Below, piece after piece: positions 37,415-44,763 of a stretch of DNA of 64,000 nucleotides. The position numbers and the translations under genes are program-made. This stretch comes from VRUE01 sp963703335 (lineage in GTDB: Bacteria > Actinomycetota > Thermoleophilia > Solirubrobacterales > 70-9), in the NCBI GenBank assembly GCA_963703335.1, contig OY969812.1:2480001-2544000 (forward strand). The letters run 5' to 3'. The stretch's first letter is position 1, and the number at the start of each line of letters is the position of its first letter. Under the pieces are notes generated by a model. The model made no database searches and had not been told where the DNA came from. It was given only the letters and a program-made list of their open reading frames with translations.

Positions 37415-37519
37415 CCGAGCCGCCCGGTAACCGGCGCCTACCGGCGTCCTCGGTCGCTCGCGTGCAGAGCACGCCACGCTTCCTGCGTCCTTGGCACGCT
37501 TGGTTTCCGGGCGGCTCGG
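37415..37519. repeat. 13-base inverted repeat enclosing the cysO-cysM gap
   Basis: CCGAGCCGCCCGG (37415-37427) and CCGGGCGGCTCGG (37507-37519) are perfectly complementary across 79 bases. The enclosed sequence has smaller hairpins such as GCGTGC-AGA-GCACGC. As RNA it would form a multi-branched structure at the 3' end of the moeZ-cysO transcript. It could be a terminator-like or regulatory fold. Confidence 0.6.
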
Positions 37520-37528
37520 TCATCCATG

Positions 37529-37547
37529 GCTATACTTTTTGAAGTAA
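37529..37547 (+). promoter_or_regulatory. shared promoter/operator of cysM
   Basis: This is identical over 19 bases to the element at 35900-35918: -10 hexamer TATACT (37531-37536) and dyad TACTT-TTTG-AAGTA (37533-37546). The cysM ATG lies 13 bases downstream. Confidence 0.7.
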
Positions 37548-37560
37548 GGGATGGCGACCG

Positions 37561-38520
37561 ATGTCTGAACTTCTCAATCGACCCTGTGGCGGACGCTTCG
37601 GCAACATCGTCGAGTCGATCGGCAATACGCCGCTGGTCGAGTTGCCGCGGCTCTCGCCCAATCCTGACGTTCGCATCTACGCCAAGCTCGAGGGTCGTAA
37701 CCCGACCGGCTCGGTCAAGGACCGCGTCGCCAAGTCGATGATCGAGGCGGCCGAGGCTGAGGGCCTGATTCAGCCCGGCCAGACGATCCTCGAGCCCACC
37801 TCCGGCAACACCGGCATCTCGCTGGCGATGATCTGCCGCCGGAAGGGCTACAAGCTGAAGGTGGTGATGCCCGACAACGTCACCGCCGAGCGCGCCCAGC
37901 TGCTCTCGATGTACGGGGCGGAGATCGTCTACTCCGAGGGCGCCAAAGGCTCCAACGGGGCGGTCGAGGTGGCGCTGGAGATGGACCAAGACCCGCAGTA
38001 CTACATGCCATACCAGTACGGCAACGAGGCCAACCCGCTGGCCCACTACAACGGCACCGCGGTGGAGATCCTCGAAGAGCTCGACGAGGTCGCCGCGTTC
38101 GTCGGCGGCCTCGGCACCGGTGGCACGCTGATGGGCAACGGCCGCCGACTCAAGGAGGAGAACCCCGAGACGCTGATCGTCGCCGCCGAGCCGATGCAGG
38201 GCGAGCTGGTCGACGGCCTGCGCTCGCTGGATGACGGCTTCATCCCGCCGATCATCGATATCTCCCTGCTCGACCGCAAGATCATGGTTTCCAACCGCGA
38301 CGCGATCGTCTGGACCCGCAAGCTGCTCGAGGAGGAGGGCATCTTCGCTGGCGTCTCCTCGGGCGCCATCGCCCGCATCGCAGCCCGCATCGCCGGCGAG
38401 CTGGACGGCGGCAACGTCGTCTTCCTGATCCCCGACGACGGCTGGAAGTACCTCTCCTCGGGCGTCTACACCAAGCCGATCGAGGAGATCGAGAACCTCG
38501 ATTCCACCGTCTGGTGGTAG
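37561..38520 (+). CDS. cysM: CysM, CysO-dependent cysteine synthase
   Basis: A 319-residue fold-type II PLP enzyme. The PLP lysine lies in NPTGSVKDR near residue 53, the substrate loop is TSGNTG and the phosphate-binding loop is GTGGTLMGNG. Linkage to moeZ, cysO and mec argues for the mycobacterial-type CysM, which uses O-phosphoserine and CysO thiocarboxylate, rather than the sulfide-using CysK. The C-terminal tail DSTVWW is in the place where the mycobacterial enzyme has a flexible active-site lid. Confidence 0.93.
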   Translation: MSELLNRPCGGRFGNIVESIGNTPLVELPRLSPNPDVRIYAKLEGRNPTGSVKDRVAKSMIEAAEAEGLIQPGQTILEPTSGNTGISLAMICRRKGYKLKVVMPDNVTAERAQLLSMYGAEIVYSEGAKGSNGAVEVALEMDQDPQYYMPYQYGNEANPLAHYNGTAVEILEELDEVAAFVGGLGTGGTLMGNGRRLKEENPETLIVAAEPMQGELVDGLRSLDDGFIPPIIDISLLDRKIMVSNRDAIVWTRKLLEEEGIFAGVSSGAIARIAARIAGELDGGNVVFLIPDDGWKYLSSGVYTKPIEEIENLDSTVWW

Positions 38521-38613
38521 TCGCGGCCTTCTAGCAGCGGACCGCAACTCATCCGCCTCGCCGTGGTTTGATCGGCCAACGAGGTTGGTCAATCGAACTA
38601 GAGCAAGGGGGAG

Positions 38614-40128
38614 ATGTTCTTGAGGTCATCAAGGGTTGTCCGGGGGCTGTTGCTCAGCTGTTGCCTGCTCGCCAGTGCCGTCGGCACCGCCGGCGCGGCG
38701 CCGGGAGACATCGACCGCTCCTTCGGCCAGGAAGGCATCGTCCGCCTGGAGACCGAACCGAGCGCCTTCGCAACTGCGGACGACCTGGCGATCGGCCCCG
38801 ATAGAGCGGTTTACGTGCTGCAGACGGTGCGCCGCTGTCCGACGAGCGTCTGCGTCGTCGAGCACGTGGTCAGCCGCCTCAACCCGAACGGCTCGGTCGA
38901 CAGCTCGTTCGGCCCAGGCGGCGAGAGCAAATTGGCGACGACGGCCGAGCCAACGCCGTCGAGCGAGCGCGGCTCGCTGGCGCTGATGGCCGACGGGCGG
39001 GTCGTGGTCGCCACGACCGACAACGGCAAGCTCGTGCTCGCTCGCCTGAGTTCCAACGGCAGCCCGGACGCCAGCTTCGGCGCCGCCGGGGTCGCCACGG
39101 CCGATCTCGGTGTACCGGTCGACCGGGTCGAGGTGGCGGTCCTGGCAGACGGACGGATCGTGGTGGCCGCCGAGCCTCAGAGCGGGTACGGCGGCGATGC
39201 GGTGGTCGTCGCCCGCTATACGGCCCAGGGCGCGCCGGACCCGGGCTTCAATTCCGGGGCTCCGCTCGTCACCAGCCTTGGCTCGGGCATCGGTGGCTTC
39301 GGCCTCAGCGGCGCCGGTCGCCTTCTGCTCGCCGGGCCGCGCTGCTGCTCCGCGGTCGGCCGCTCGATCCATCTCGCCCGTCTCGATGAAAGCGGTCGCT
39401 TCGACTCCACGTTCGGCCGCCAAGGCCAGGTCTTCGTCGACGACGTCGCCGACGGGGTCGGTGTGGGGGCCCTCGTCGTCAAGCCGGACGGGCGGATTTA
39501 CGTCGTCGGCTTGGGACGCCGCGACGGAAATGCCTTCGTGTTGCGGCTGCTGCCCAGCGGCAAGCTCGACCGGAAATTCGGCCATCGCGGCATCTCCTAC
39601 ATCCGCGACACCCGGCTCAGGGTGGCCGGAGCGGCGATCGATCGTGCCGGCAGGATCCTGATCGCTGGCACGGTCTCCAGAGACCTGACCGTGTTGCGCC
39701 GTCTTCCGGACGGCAGTCCCGACAGGACGTTTGCCGGCGGATCCCTGGCCCAGTTGCGATCACTCGGCTCGACCCAGGTCACGGCGAGTGGACTGCAGGG
39801 CGGGAGCTCGCTTGTCGTTCTCGGTTCGGCCGGCCAGTGCTCCCGCAGCTGTCCGCCGCCGAGGACGTTCTTGGTCCGCTATCTCGGCGGCGCCAGCGCC
39901 TCCCGCTGCATGGGCAAGCGGGCGACGATTGTCGGCACTCGCCACGGCGAGCGGTTGCTCGGCACCCGCCACAGCGACGTGATCGCTGGCCTGGGCGGGA
40001 ACGACCTCGTCTTCGGGCGTGGCGGCAACGACCTCATCTGCGGCGGCCGGGGGAATGACCGCCTGGTGGGAGGCAAGGGTCGCGACCGGCTCAGCGGCGG
40101 GTCCGGCCACAACAAAGCGCAGCAGTAG
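38614..40128 (+). CDS. secreted delta-60 repeat protein with RTX-type C terminus
   Basis: A 504-residue protein starting at ATG 38614 with AAGGGGGAG upstream and a signal peptide (1-28). Seven delta-60 motifs of the form NGSVDSSFGPGG or SGKLDRKFGHRG recur every 50-60 residues, forming a probable beta-propeller. Residues 455-500 carry five RTX calcium-binding nonapeptides (GLGGNDLVF, GRGGNDLIC, GGRGNDRLV, and so on). It is most likely extracellular. It follows cysM by 93 bases and has no evident link with cysteine synthesis. Confidence 0.88.
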   Translation: MFLRSSRVVRGLLLSCCLLASAVGTAGAAPGDIDRSFGQEGIVRLETEPSAFATADDLAIGPDRAVYVLQTVRRCPTSVCVVEHVVSRLNPNGSVDSSFGPGGESKLATTAEPTPSSERGSLALMADGRVVVATTDNGKLVLARLSSNGSPDASFGAAGVATADLGVPVDRVEVAVLADGRIVVAAEPQSGYGGDAVVVARYTAQGAPDPGFNSGAPLVTSLGSGIGGFGLSGAGRLLLAGPRCCSAVGRSIHLARLDESGRFDSTFGRQGQVFVDDVADGVGVGALVVKPDGRIYVVGLGRRDGNAFVLRLLPSGKLDRKFGHRGISYIRDTRLRVAGAAIDRAGRILIAGTVSRDLTVLRRLPDGSPDRTFAGGSLAQLRSLGSTQVTASGLQGGSSLVVLGSAGQCSRSCPPPRTFLVRYLGGASASRCMGKRATIVGTRHGERLLGTRHSDVIAGLGGNDLVFGRGGNDLICGGRGNDRLVGGKGRDRLSGGSGHNKAQQ

Positions 40129-40132
40129 CCCG

Positions 40133-41209
40133 GTGGCGGTACTCGTGCCCCGGCGCTGGTGGCTGGCGCTGGCCGCGGTTGGCTTGCTGCTGGCCGCCGC
40201 ACCCGCGCGAGGCGCCCAGCCGCCACCGCCCCGGTCGTTCTTCGGCGTCGTCCCGCAGGGACAGCTGAACGCGAGCGATCTGGGACGCATGCGGGGGGTG
40301 GTCGGCACGCTGCGCATCCCGGTGATCTGGGCTCAGGTAGAGCCTCGGCCGGGCAGCTTCGAGTTCGACCGCCTCGACGGGCTCGTCGCTTCTGCCGCCG
40401 AGGCCGGCGTGCGTGTGCTCCCCTTCGTCTACGGCACGCCCGACTGGCTGTCGACCGACCCAGCCCGCCCGCCTCTCGGCGTCACCGGTCGGGCTGCCTG
40501 GGCGAGATTTCTGCGGGCGCTGGTGCGCCGCTACGGGCCCGGCGGCGAGCTATGGCGCGGCAGCTCGGCCCGCCTGCCGATTCGCAGGTGGCAGATCTGG
40601 AATGAGCCCAACTTCCTCCTCTTCTGGCGGCCGCGACCTTCGCCTGCCGGCTACGCCCGCCTGCTGGGGGTCTCTGCGCGGACGCTACGCAGCGCCGACC
40701 CCGGCGCCAGCGTCGTCGCCGCGGGTCTCGCCCCGGTCGAGGGCGGGATGCTTCCCTGGGTGTTCCTGCGACGGCTGCTGGCCGTGCCCGGCGCGATCCG
40801 TCAGTTCGATCTCGTCGCCGTCCACCCCTATTCGTCGCGGTTGCGCGACGTCGCCCTGCAGGTGCGCCTGGCGAGACAGGCAATGGCGCCGACCGCCGCC
40901 GCCCGCATGCCGCTCCTGGTCAGCGAGCTCGGCGTCGCGTCGGACAGCCAGCTGCCGACCAGCTTCAACCGCGGCAGGGCAGGGCAGGCGAGATTCCTGC
41001 GCGGTGCCTACCGGTTGCTGCTCCGCAATCGCGGTCGCTGGCGCATCGCCGGCGTCGATTGGTACGCCTGGCAAGACGCCCCGGGACCCGATCCACACTG
41101 CGTCTTCTGTCAGTTCGCGGGCCTGCTCGACTCCCAGGGAATACCGAAGCCCGCCTGGCGAGCCTTCGCCGGCGTTGCCGCCGAGGCGAGGGCGGAAGGC
41201 GTTCGCTAG
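40133..41209 (+). CDS. secreted glycoside-hydrolase-like (clan A, beta/alpha barrel) protein
   Basis: A protein of about 358 residues with a signal peptide (1-28, PARG). It shows the two glutamates of clan GH-A retaining enzymes: the acid/base in WQIWNEPNF and a candidate nucleophile in LLVSELGVAS, about 130 residues apart. VAVHPYSSR and DWYAWQD are other strand ends of the barrel. It resembles GH39/GH5-type proteins, but the substrate is unknown. Start GTG 40133 is 4 bases after the preceding stop, so it is coupled with the delta-60 gene. Confidence 0.82.
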   Translation: MAVLVPRRWWLALAAVGLLLAAAPARGAQPPPPRSFFGVVPQGQLNASDLGRMRGVVGTLRIPVIWAQVEPRPGSFEFDRLDGLVASAAEAGVRVLPFVYGTPDWLSTDPARPPLGVTGRAAWARFLRALVRRYGPGGELWRGSSARLPIRRWQIWNEPNFLLFWRPRPSPAGYARLLGVSARTLRSADPGASVVAAGLAPVEGGMLPWVFLRRLLAVPGAIRQFDLVAVHPYSSRLRDVALQVRLARQAMAPTAAARMPLLVSELGVASDSQLPTSFNRGRAGQARFLRGAYRLLLRNRGRWRIAGVDWYAWQDAPGPDPHCVFCQFAGLLDSQGIPKPAWRAFAGVAAEARAEGVR

Positions 41210-41223
41210 CCTCGCTTGCGCCG

Positions 41224-41622
41224 ATGCGGATCGCCCAGTCCCTGATCGACGAGATGGTCGCGCACGCGCGCGAGGACCTGCCCAATGAGTGCTGCGGGAT
41301 GGTCGGCGGGGTCGACGGAGAGGCGAGCGTTGTGATTCCCGTCGTCAATTCGGCCGCCAGCCCGCTGCGCTTCGAGATGGACCCGCAGGGCCAGTACAAC
41401 GCGCTGAAGGCGATCGAAGACGACGGTAAGGAGATGCTGGCGATCTACCACTCGCACACCAAGAGCGCCGCCTATCCCTCGCAGACCGACGTCAACCAGG
41501 CGGTCAACTGGCCCGACGCGATCTACCTGATCGTCTCCCTGCAGGACGGGAACGCTCCCGACGTCAAGGGCTATTGGCTCAAAGACCTGAAGATCGCCGA
41601 TGCCGAGCTCGTCGTCGAGTAG
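41224..41622 (+). CDS. mec: Mec-like JAMM metallopeptidase (CysO-cysteine hydrolase)
   Basis: A 132-residue JAB1/MPN+ protein. The zinc site is intact: E22 and the motif H76-S-H78-T-K-S-A-A-Y-P-S-x-x-D89. In Mycobacterium tuberculosis the homologue Mec cleaves cysteine from CysO-cysteine, the last step of the pathway whose other enzymes lie just upstream. It is separated from cysM by two secreted-protein genes and overlaps the following DUF2007 gene by 23 bases. Confidence 0.92.
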   Translation: MRIAQSLIDEMVAHAREDLPNECCGMVGGVDGEASVVIPVVNSAASPLRFEMDPQGQYNALKAIEDDGKEMLAIYHSHTKSAAYPSQTDVNQAVNWPDAIYLIVSLQDGNAPDVKGYWLKDLKIADAELVVE

Positions 41623-41833
41623 CGGGCGGCCGGTCAAGGTCGCCTACGCGCACAACCAGATGGAGGCCGAGATGATCCAAGGCCTGCTCAGCGAGCACGG
41701 TATCCCGAGCATGATTCAGAGGACCGTAGACAACCCCGAGTTCCTCGCTGCCGGACCGCGCCAGATACTCGTGCCCGAGGCAGTTGCTGAAGAGGCGCGC
41801 GAAGTGCTCGAGGGGACGCCCGGGACCGACTAG
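41600..41833 (+). CDS. DUF2007 family small protein
   Basis: A 77-residue protein with the DUF2007 pattern VKVAYAHNQMEAEMIQGLLSEHGIPS...AGPRQILVPEAVAEEAREVL. The family has a ferredoxin-like fold and is sometimes called a putative signal-transducing protein; its function is unknown. It overlaps mec and is probably co-translated with it. Confidence 0.82.
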   Translation: MPSSSSSSGRPVKVAYAHNQMEAEMIQGLLSEHGIPSMIQRTVDNPEFLAAGPRQILVPEAVAEEAREVLEGTPGTD

Positions 41834-41865
41834 GTCGAGGTGAGTACGAACGGGCCTCGAGCCGC

Positions 41866-42621
41866 TTAGGAAGCGCTTGGCCGGGCAATTTCGCGCAGGT
41901 AACCGCGCCAGGCGTCTTCGATTTCGCCGAAGCGCGCTTTGAAAGCCGCTTCGATCGTCGGCACGGCGCCGCCGGGATGCATTTCGAGGGCGAGCCGCTC
42001 ACATGCCGCCGGGCCACGTTCGGTCTCCAGCAGGTCGAAGATCGTGCCGCCGAGGATCACCGCGTCGCGGCGCGACGGCGGAAAAGAGGGCCGGGCGCTC
42101 TCGCGCAGGCGGCGGATCACCGCCGGCCGGTAGAAGCCGACCTGCCGCGAGAAGTACTGGGCCGCGCCTTCGACCAGCCAGGCCCAGCGCAGGTAGCGGG
42201 CAAAGCGGCGCGGCGTCCAGGAGGGCGGCAGCTCGCGGTTGTTGGCGGCGATCACGAGCTGGGCGTACAGCCGCTCAGCGGTGCCGCGCAGCGCCTCGCG
42301 CGAGTCCTCGCCGCCGGCTCGCCGCTCCATATGAGGGTCGTTGAGGACGTGCAGCTCGGTCGACATCGGCCAGCCGGCGAGGTAGCGGCGCCCGGCCGGC
42401 GCCGCCGACCAGCGCGCCGCCGGCAGGAAGGGATGGGCCAGCGAGAGCCAGACAGGATTGGTGTGCACGACCACCGTGATCTCGCCGGGCACGACCTCGA
42501 AGCGGTCCTCGAGGCGCAGCCGCAGTTCCTCCATCCGGTCCAGCGTCCGCTCCGCAAAGGCCGCGTCGCCGCTGTCGTGGCGCGCCGTGAAGCTCAGGGA
42601 TTCAGTCTCTACCCAAGGCAA
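41866..42621 (-). CDS. peptidase MA-like protein lacking the HEXXH motif
   Basis: A 251-residue protein. The segment WLVEGAAQYFSRQ (about residue 148) matches the downstream glutamate helix of gluzincin peptidases, and the early part (EVVPGEITVVVHTNP) resembles their beta-sheet entry. The expected HEXXH is replaced by LYAQLVIAANNRE, so it is probably not a zinc protease. Start codon is TTG. It lies 20 bases downstream of the DUF1802 gene and is probably co-transcribed with it. Confidence 0.72.
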   Translation of the reverse strand: MPWVETESLSFTARHDSGDAAFAERTLDRMEELRLRLEDRFEVVPGEITVVVHTNPVWLSLAHPFLPAARWSAAPAGRRYLAGWPMSTELHVLNDPHMERRAGGEDSREALRGTAERLYAQLVIAANNRELPPSWTPRRFARYLRWAWLVEGAAQYFSRQVGFYRPAVIRRLRESARPSFPPSRRDAVILGGTIFDLLETERGPAACERLALEMHPGGAVPTIEAAFKARFGEIEDAWRGYLREIARPSAS

Positions 42622-42641
42622 TTGGGCGAGACTACGCGGCC

Positions 42642-43271
42642 TTAGACCAGTGCGGGCTCTGCTGCGCCACAGACCCCAAGAATCTCGGCGCGGGCGCGGT
42701 CGAACTCTTCGTCGGCCATCACCGGCGTGCCCTCGAAGGGCAGTTCGCGGTCGACCTCTACCCAGGAGCGGCAGCCGTGGTACTCCTCGCGCACCCTCAC
42801 GGTGACGGGGCGGGGGATGCGGTGGACCCGCAGCAGCAGCACGTGCAGCGGGTGGCGGCGCTTCCAGTTGAGGCGCTTCTCGGCGTAGTCCGGAGTCCAG
42901 ACGTAATAGGGCGATAGGCCGTCGACGACGCGCGGGTCGGTGACCGTGATGTGGTCGGTGACCTCAGCCCAGGCGCGCAAACGAACCCGCTCCGGCTGCG
43001 AGATGCCACCGTCCTGCAGCAGAGCCCGTGCCGGCGGTTCCTCGTCGGGCCAGACGCCCTCCTCGAGGGCACGCCCCAACTCGGGGTGATGCGACTCCCG
43101 CACCAAGTTGTTCTGCTGGTGGTCGAAGGTGGGGTAGAGGAAAAAGCGTTCGTGATCGAGCTCGAAGTGCTTGTTCTCCTCGCGGATACCGCCCTTACGC
43201 AGGGTAAGCAGCTGCTCGCCCTCGGCGAGCGCACGGACCGTCACGGCCCATTCCTTGAAAGCGATCGGCAT
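42642..43271 (-). CDS. DUF1802 family protein
   Basis: A 209-residue protein with the DUF1802 pattern: FKEWAVTVRALAEGEQLLTLRKGGI near the N terminus, then FFLYPTFDHQQNNLV and LYVWTP-like segments (YYVWTPDYAEKRLNWKRRHPLHVLLLRVHRI). No biochemical role is known. An ATG at 43269-43271 begins the frame. Confidence 0.83.
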   Translation of the reverse strand: MPIAFKEWAVTVRALAEGEQLLTLRKGGIREENKHFELDHERFFLYPTFDHQQNNLVRESHHPELGRALEEGVWPDEEPPARALLQDGGISQPERVRLRAWAEVTDHITVTDPRVVDGLSPYYVWTPDYAEKRLNWKRRHPLHVLLLRVHRIPRPVTVRVREEYHGCRSWVEVDRELPFEGTPVMADEEFDRARAEILGVCGAAEPALV

Positions 43272-43470
43272 TTGAAGTCGTACCTAGAGAAAGGTGGTTG
43301 AAACGTTGACTGGGAGGGGACGCGCCTCGGACCCCGTCCAGGTGAGAAGCCCCGCCCGGATTGGGCATTCTAGACGAGCCCCGCTGGATTGCAAAGTTTG
43401 TGATGAAGATCACGCCCAGGAGCGATTTGGGCTATACGGTGCCATTGACTCTTGGTTTCAGAAGAATAGA

Positions 43471-43557
43471 GGGACATTTTGATGGACATTTCAAGCTGCT
43501 AAGATCGCGGAAAGCGCTTAGAAAAGGGGAATAAGGATCAGTCAAACAGGGACATTT
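43471..43557 (+). repeat. three copies of GGACATTT before the Fic gene
   Basis: GGGACATTT occurs at 43471-43479 and 43549-43557, and GGACATTT at 43484-43491. The second and third copies extend to GGACATTTCAAGCT and GGACATTTCCAGCT. The region 43272-43536 is otherwise without a gene and is clearly AT-richer than its surroundings. The copies may be regulator sites or scars of a small duplication. Confidence 0.55.
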
Positions 43558-43644
43558 CCAGCTAAATTTAATTACGGATATGAGACATCCCATCCGTGGA
43601 TTGACTTCAAGCTTGACCTCAAACGAGCTGGCTCCGGCTTTTGG

Positions 43645-44736
43645 ATGTCCATGGGAGAGGCACGCTCAAAGATCGAGCACGTCACTGGATCCCTCTTGAA
43701 GCCAGAGATTGCCAGCGAGCTGCTCCAGGTCTTTCTCGCGAAGGGAGCCCTCGCGACGACTGCCATCGAGGGAAATACTTTGTCTGAGGAGGATGCCCGT
43801 CTGCTGCTCAATGGCGAGCTATTTCTCCCCCCCTCTCAGGAGTATCTGGCCCGAGAGATCCAGAACGTTATTGATGCATACAACGACATCAAGAACGAGC
43901 TGGTTGCCGGAGCCGCGAAGCCCCTCAGCCCGGAGTTGCTCGCTGACTACAACCGAGCCATCCTGCGCGGCCTCGATCTCGAGGATCACGTTGTTCCAGG
44001 CGAGATCTCGGAGCGTGGCGTGGTGGTTGGGCGGTATCTCGCGGCGCCAAGGGAGGATTGCGCATACCTGCTTGAGAGATTTTGCGATTGGCTGAACGGT
44101 CCAGACTTTGTGCCGCCCTCGGCCGAGTGGAGGACGCCATACGCCGTCCTCAAGGCGATTGCAGCGCATCTATATATCGCTTGGATTCATCCCTATGGAG
44201 ATGGCAACGGTCGTACCGCCCGACTCGTCGAGCTTCGCATCCTCATTGAGGCTGGCGTTCCAACGCCGAGCGCCCATCTCTTGAGCAACCACTACAACCA
44301 GACACGCAGCGAGTACTACCGACAGCTGGATCTCTCCAGCAAGGCAAATCAGGGGGTCGTTCCCTTTTTTGAGTACGCACTTCGCGGTTTTGTCGATGGC
44401 TTGCGTGAGCAGCTCGGGTTGATCCGAGAGCAACAGGTAAAGGATCGTTGGGAGCAGTTCATCTATCAGTCGTTCGGCGGCACTAAGAGCGCATCGCTCA
44501 CCCGGCAGCGACAGCTTGCTTTGGAGCTATCGAAGGCATCTGCTCCGGTTCCCCGGAAGAGCATGCGACTCCTCAGCGACGAGCTTGTGAGCATGTATCA
44601 AGGCAAGACTGGGAAGACACTCGCGCGAGACATCAATCAGCTCCTGAAGCGAGGTTTGATCCGGAAGCAAGAGGGCGGCTACATCCCTGCCCCCGAGCAG
44701 CTCGAGGCCTTCCGCCCGGTGGTGGCTGATTGCTAA
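43645..44736 (+). CDS. Fic-domain AMP transferase
   Basis: A Fic protein (363 residues from ATG 43645). The active motif is HPYGDGNGR, with H182. The N-terminal inhibitory motif TTAIEG (T38, E42) is typical of class II Fic proteins. A C-terminal winged-helix-like segment follows (residues 285-360). In-frame sequence upstream of the ATG reads YETSHPWIDFKLDLKRAG, which belongs to the family N terminus, but no ATG, GTG or TTG precedes it; ATC 43537 (6 bases after GGGGA) or ATA 43531 would be the start. Lower GC than the neighbours suggests acquisition. Confidence 0.85.
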   Translation: MSMGEARSKIEHVTGSLLKPEIASELLQVFLAKGALATTAIEGNTLSEEDARLLLNGELFLPPSQEYLAREIQNVIDAYNDIKNELVAGAAKPLSPELLADYNRAILRGLDLEDHVVPGEISERGVVVGRYLAAPREDCAYLLERFCDWLNGPDFVPPSAEWRTPYAVLKAIAAHLYIAWIHPYGDGNGRTARLVELRILIEAGVPTPSAHLLSNHYNQTRSEYYRQLDLSSKANQGVVPFFEYALRGFVDGLREQLGLIREQQVKDRWEQFIYQSFGGTKSASLTRQRQLALELSKASAPVPRKSMRLLSDELVSMYQGKTGKTLARDINQLLKRGLIRKQEGGYIPAPEQLEAFRPVVADC

Positions 44737-44763
44737 CGATGTCTTGGCGGGTGCGCGAATCTG

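Noticed and set aside
37561..38520. Calling the cysteine synthase CysK rather than CysM
   Set aside because: Its shared promoter element with moeZ-cysO and the nearby mec gene favour the CysO-dependent enzyme; sequence alone would not settle it.
39957..40110. CRISPR-like short tandem repeats
   Set aside because: The repetition reflects RTX nonapeptide codons in the delta-60 protein, in frame and degenerate at third positions, without spacers.
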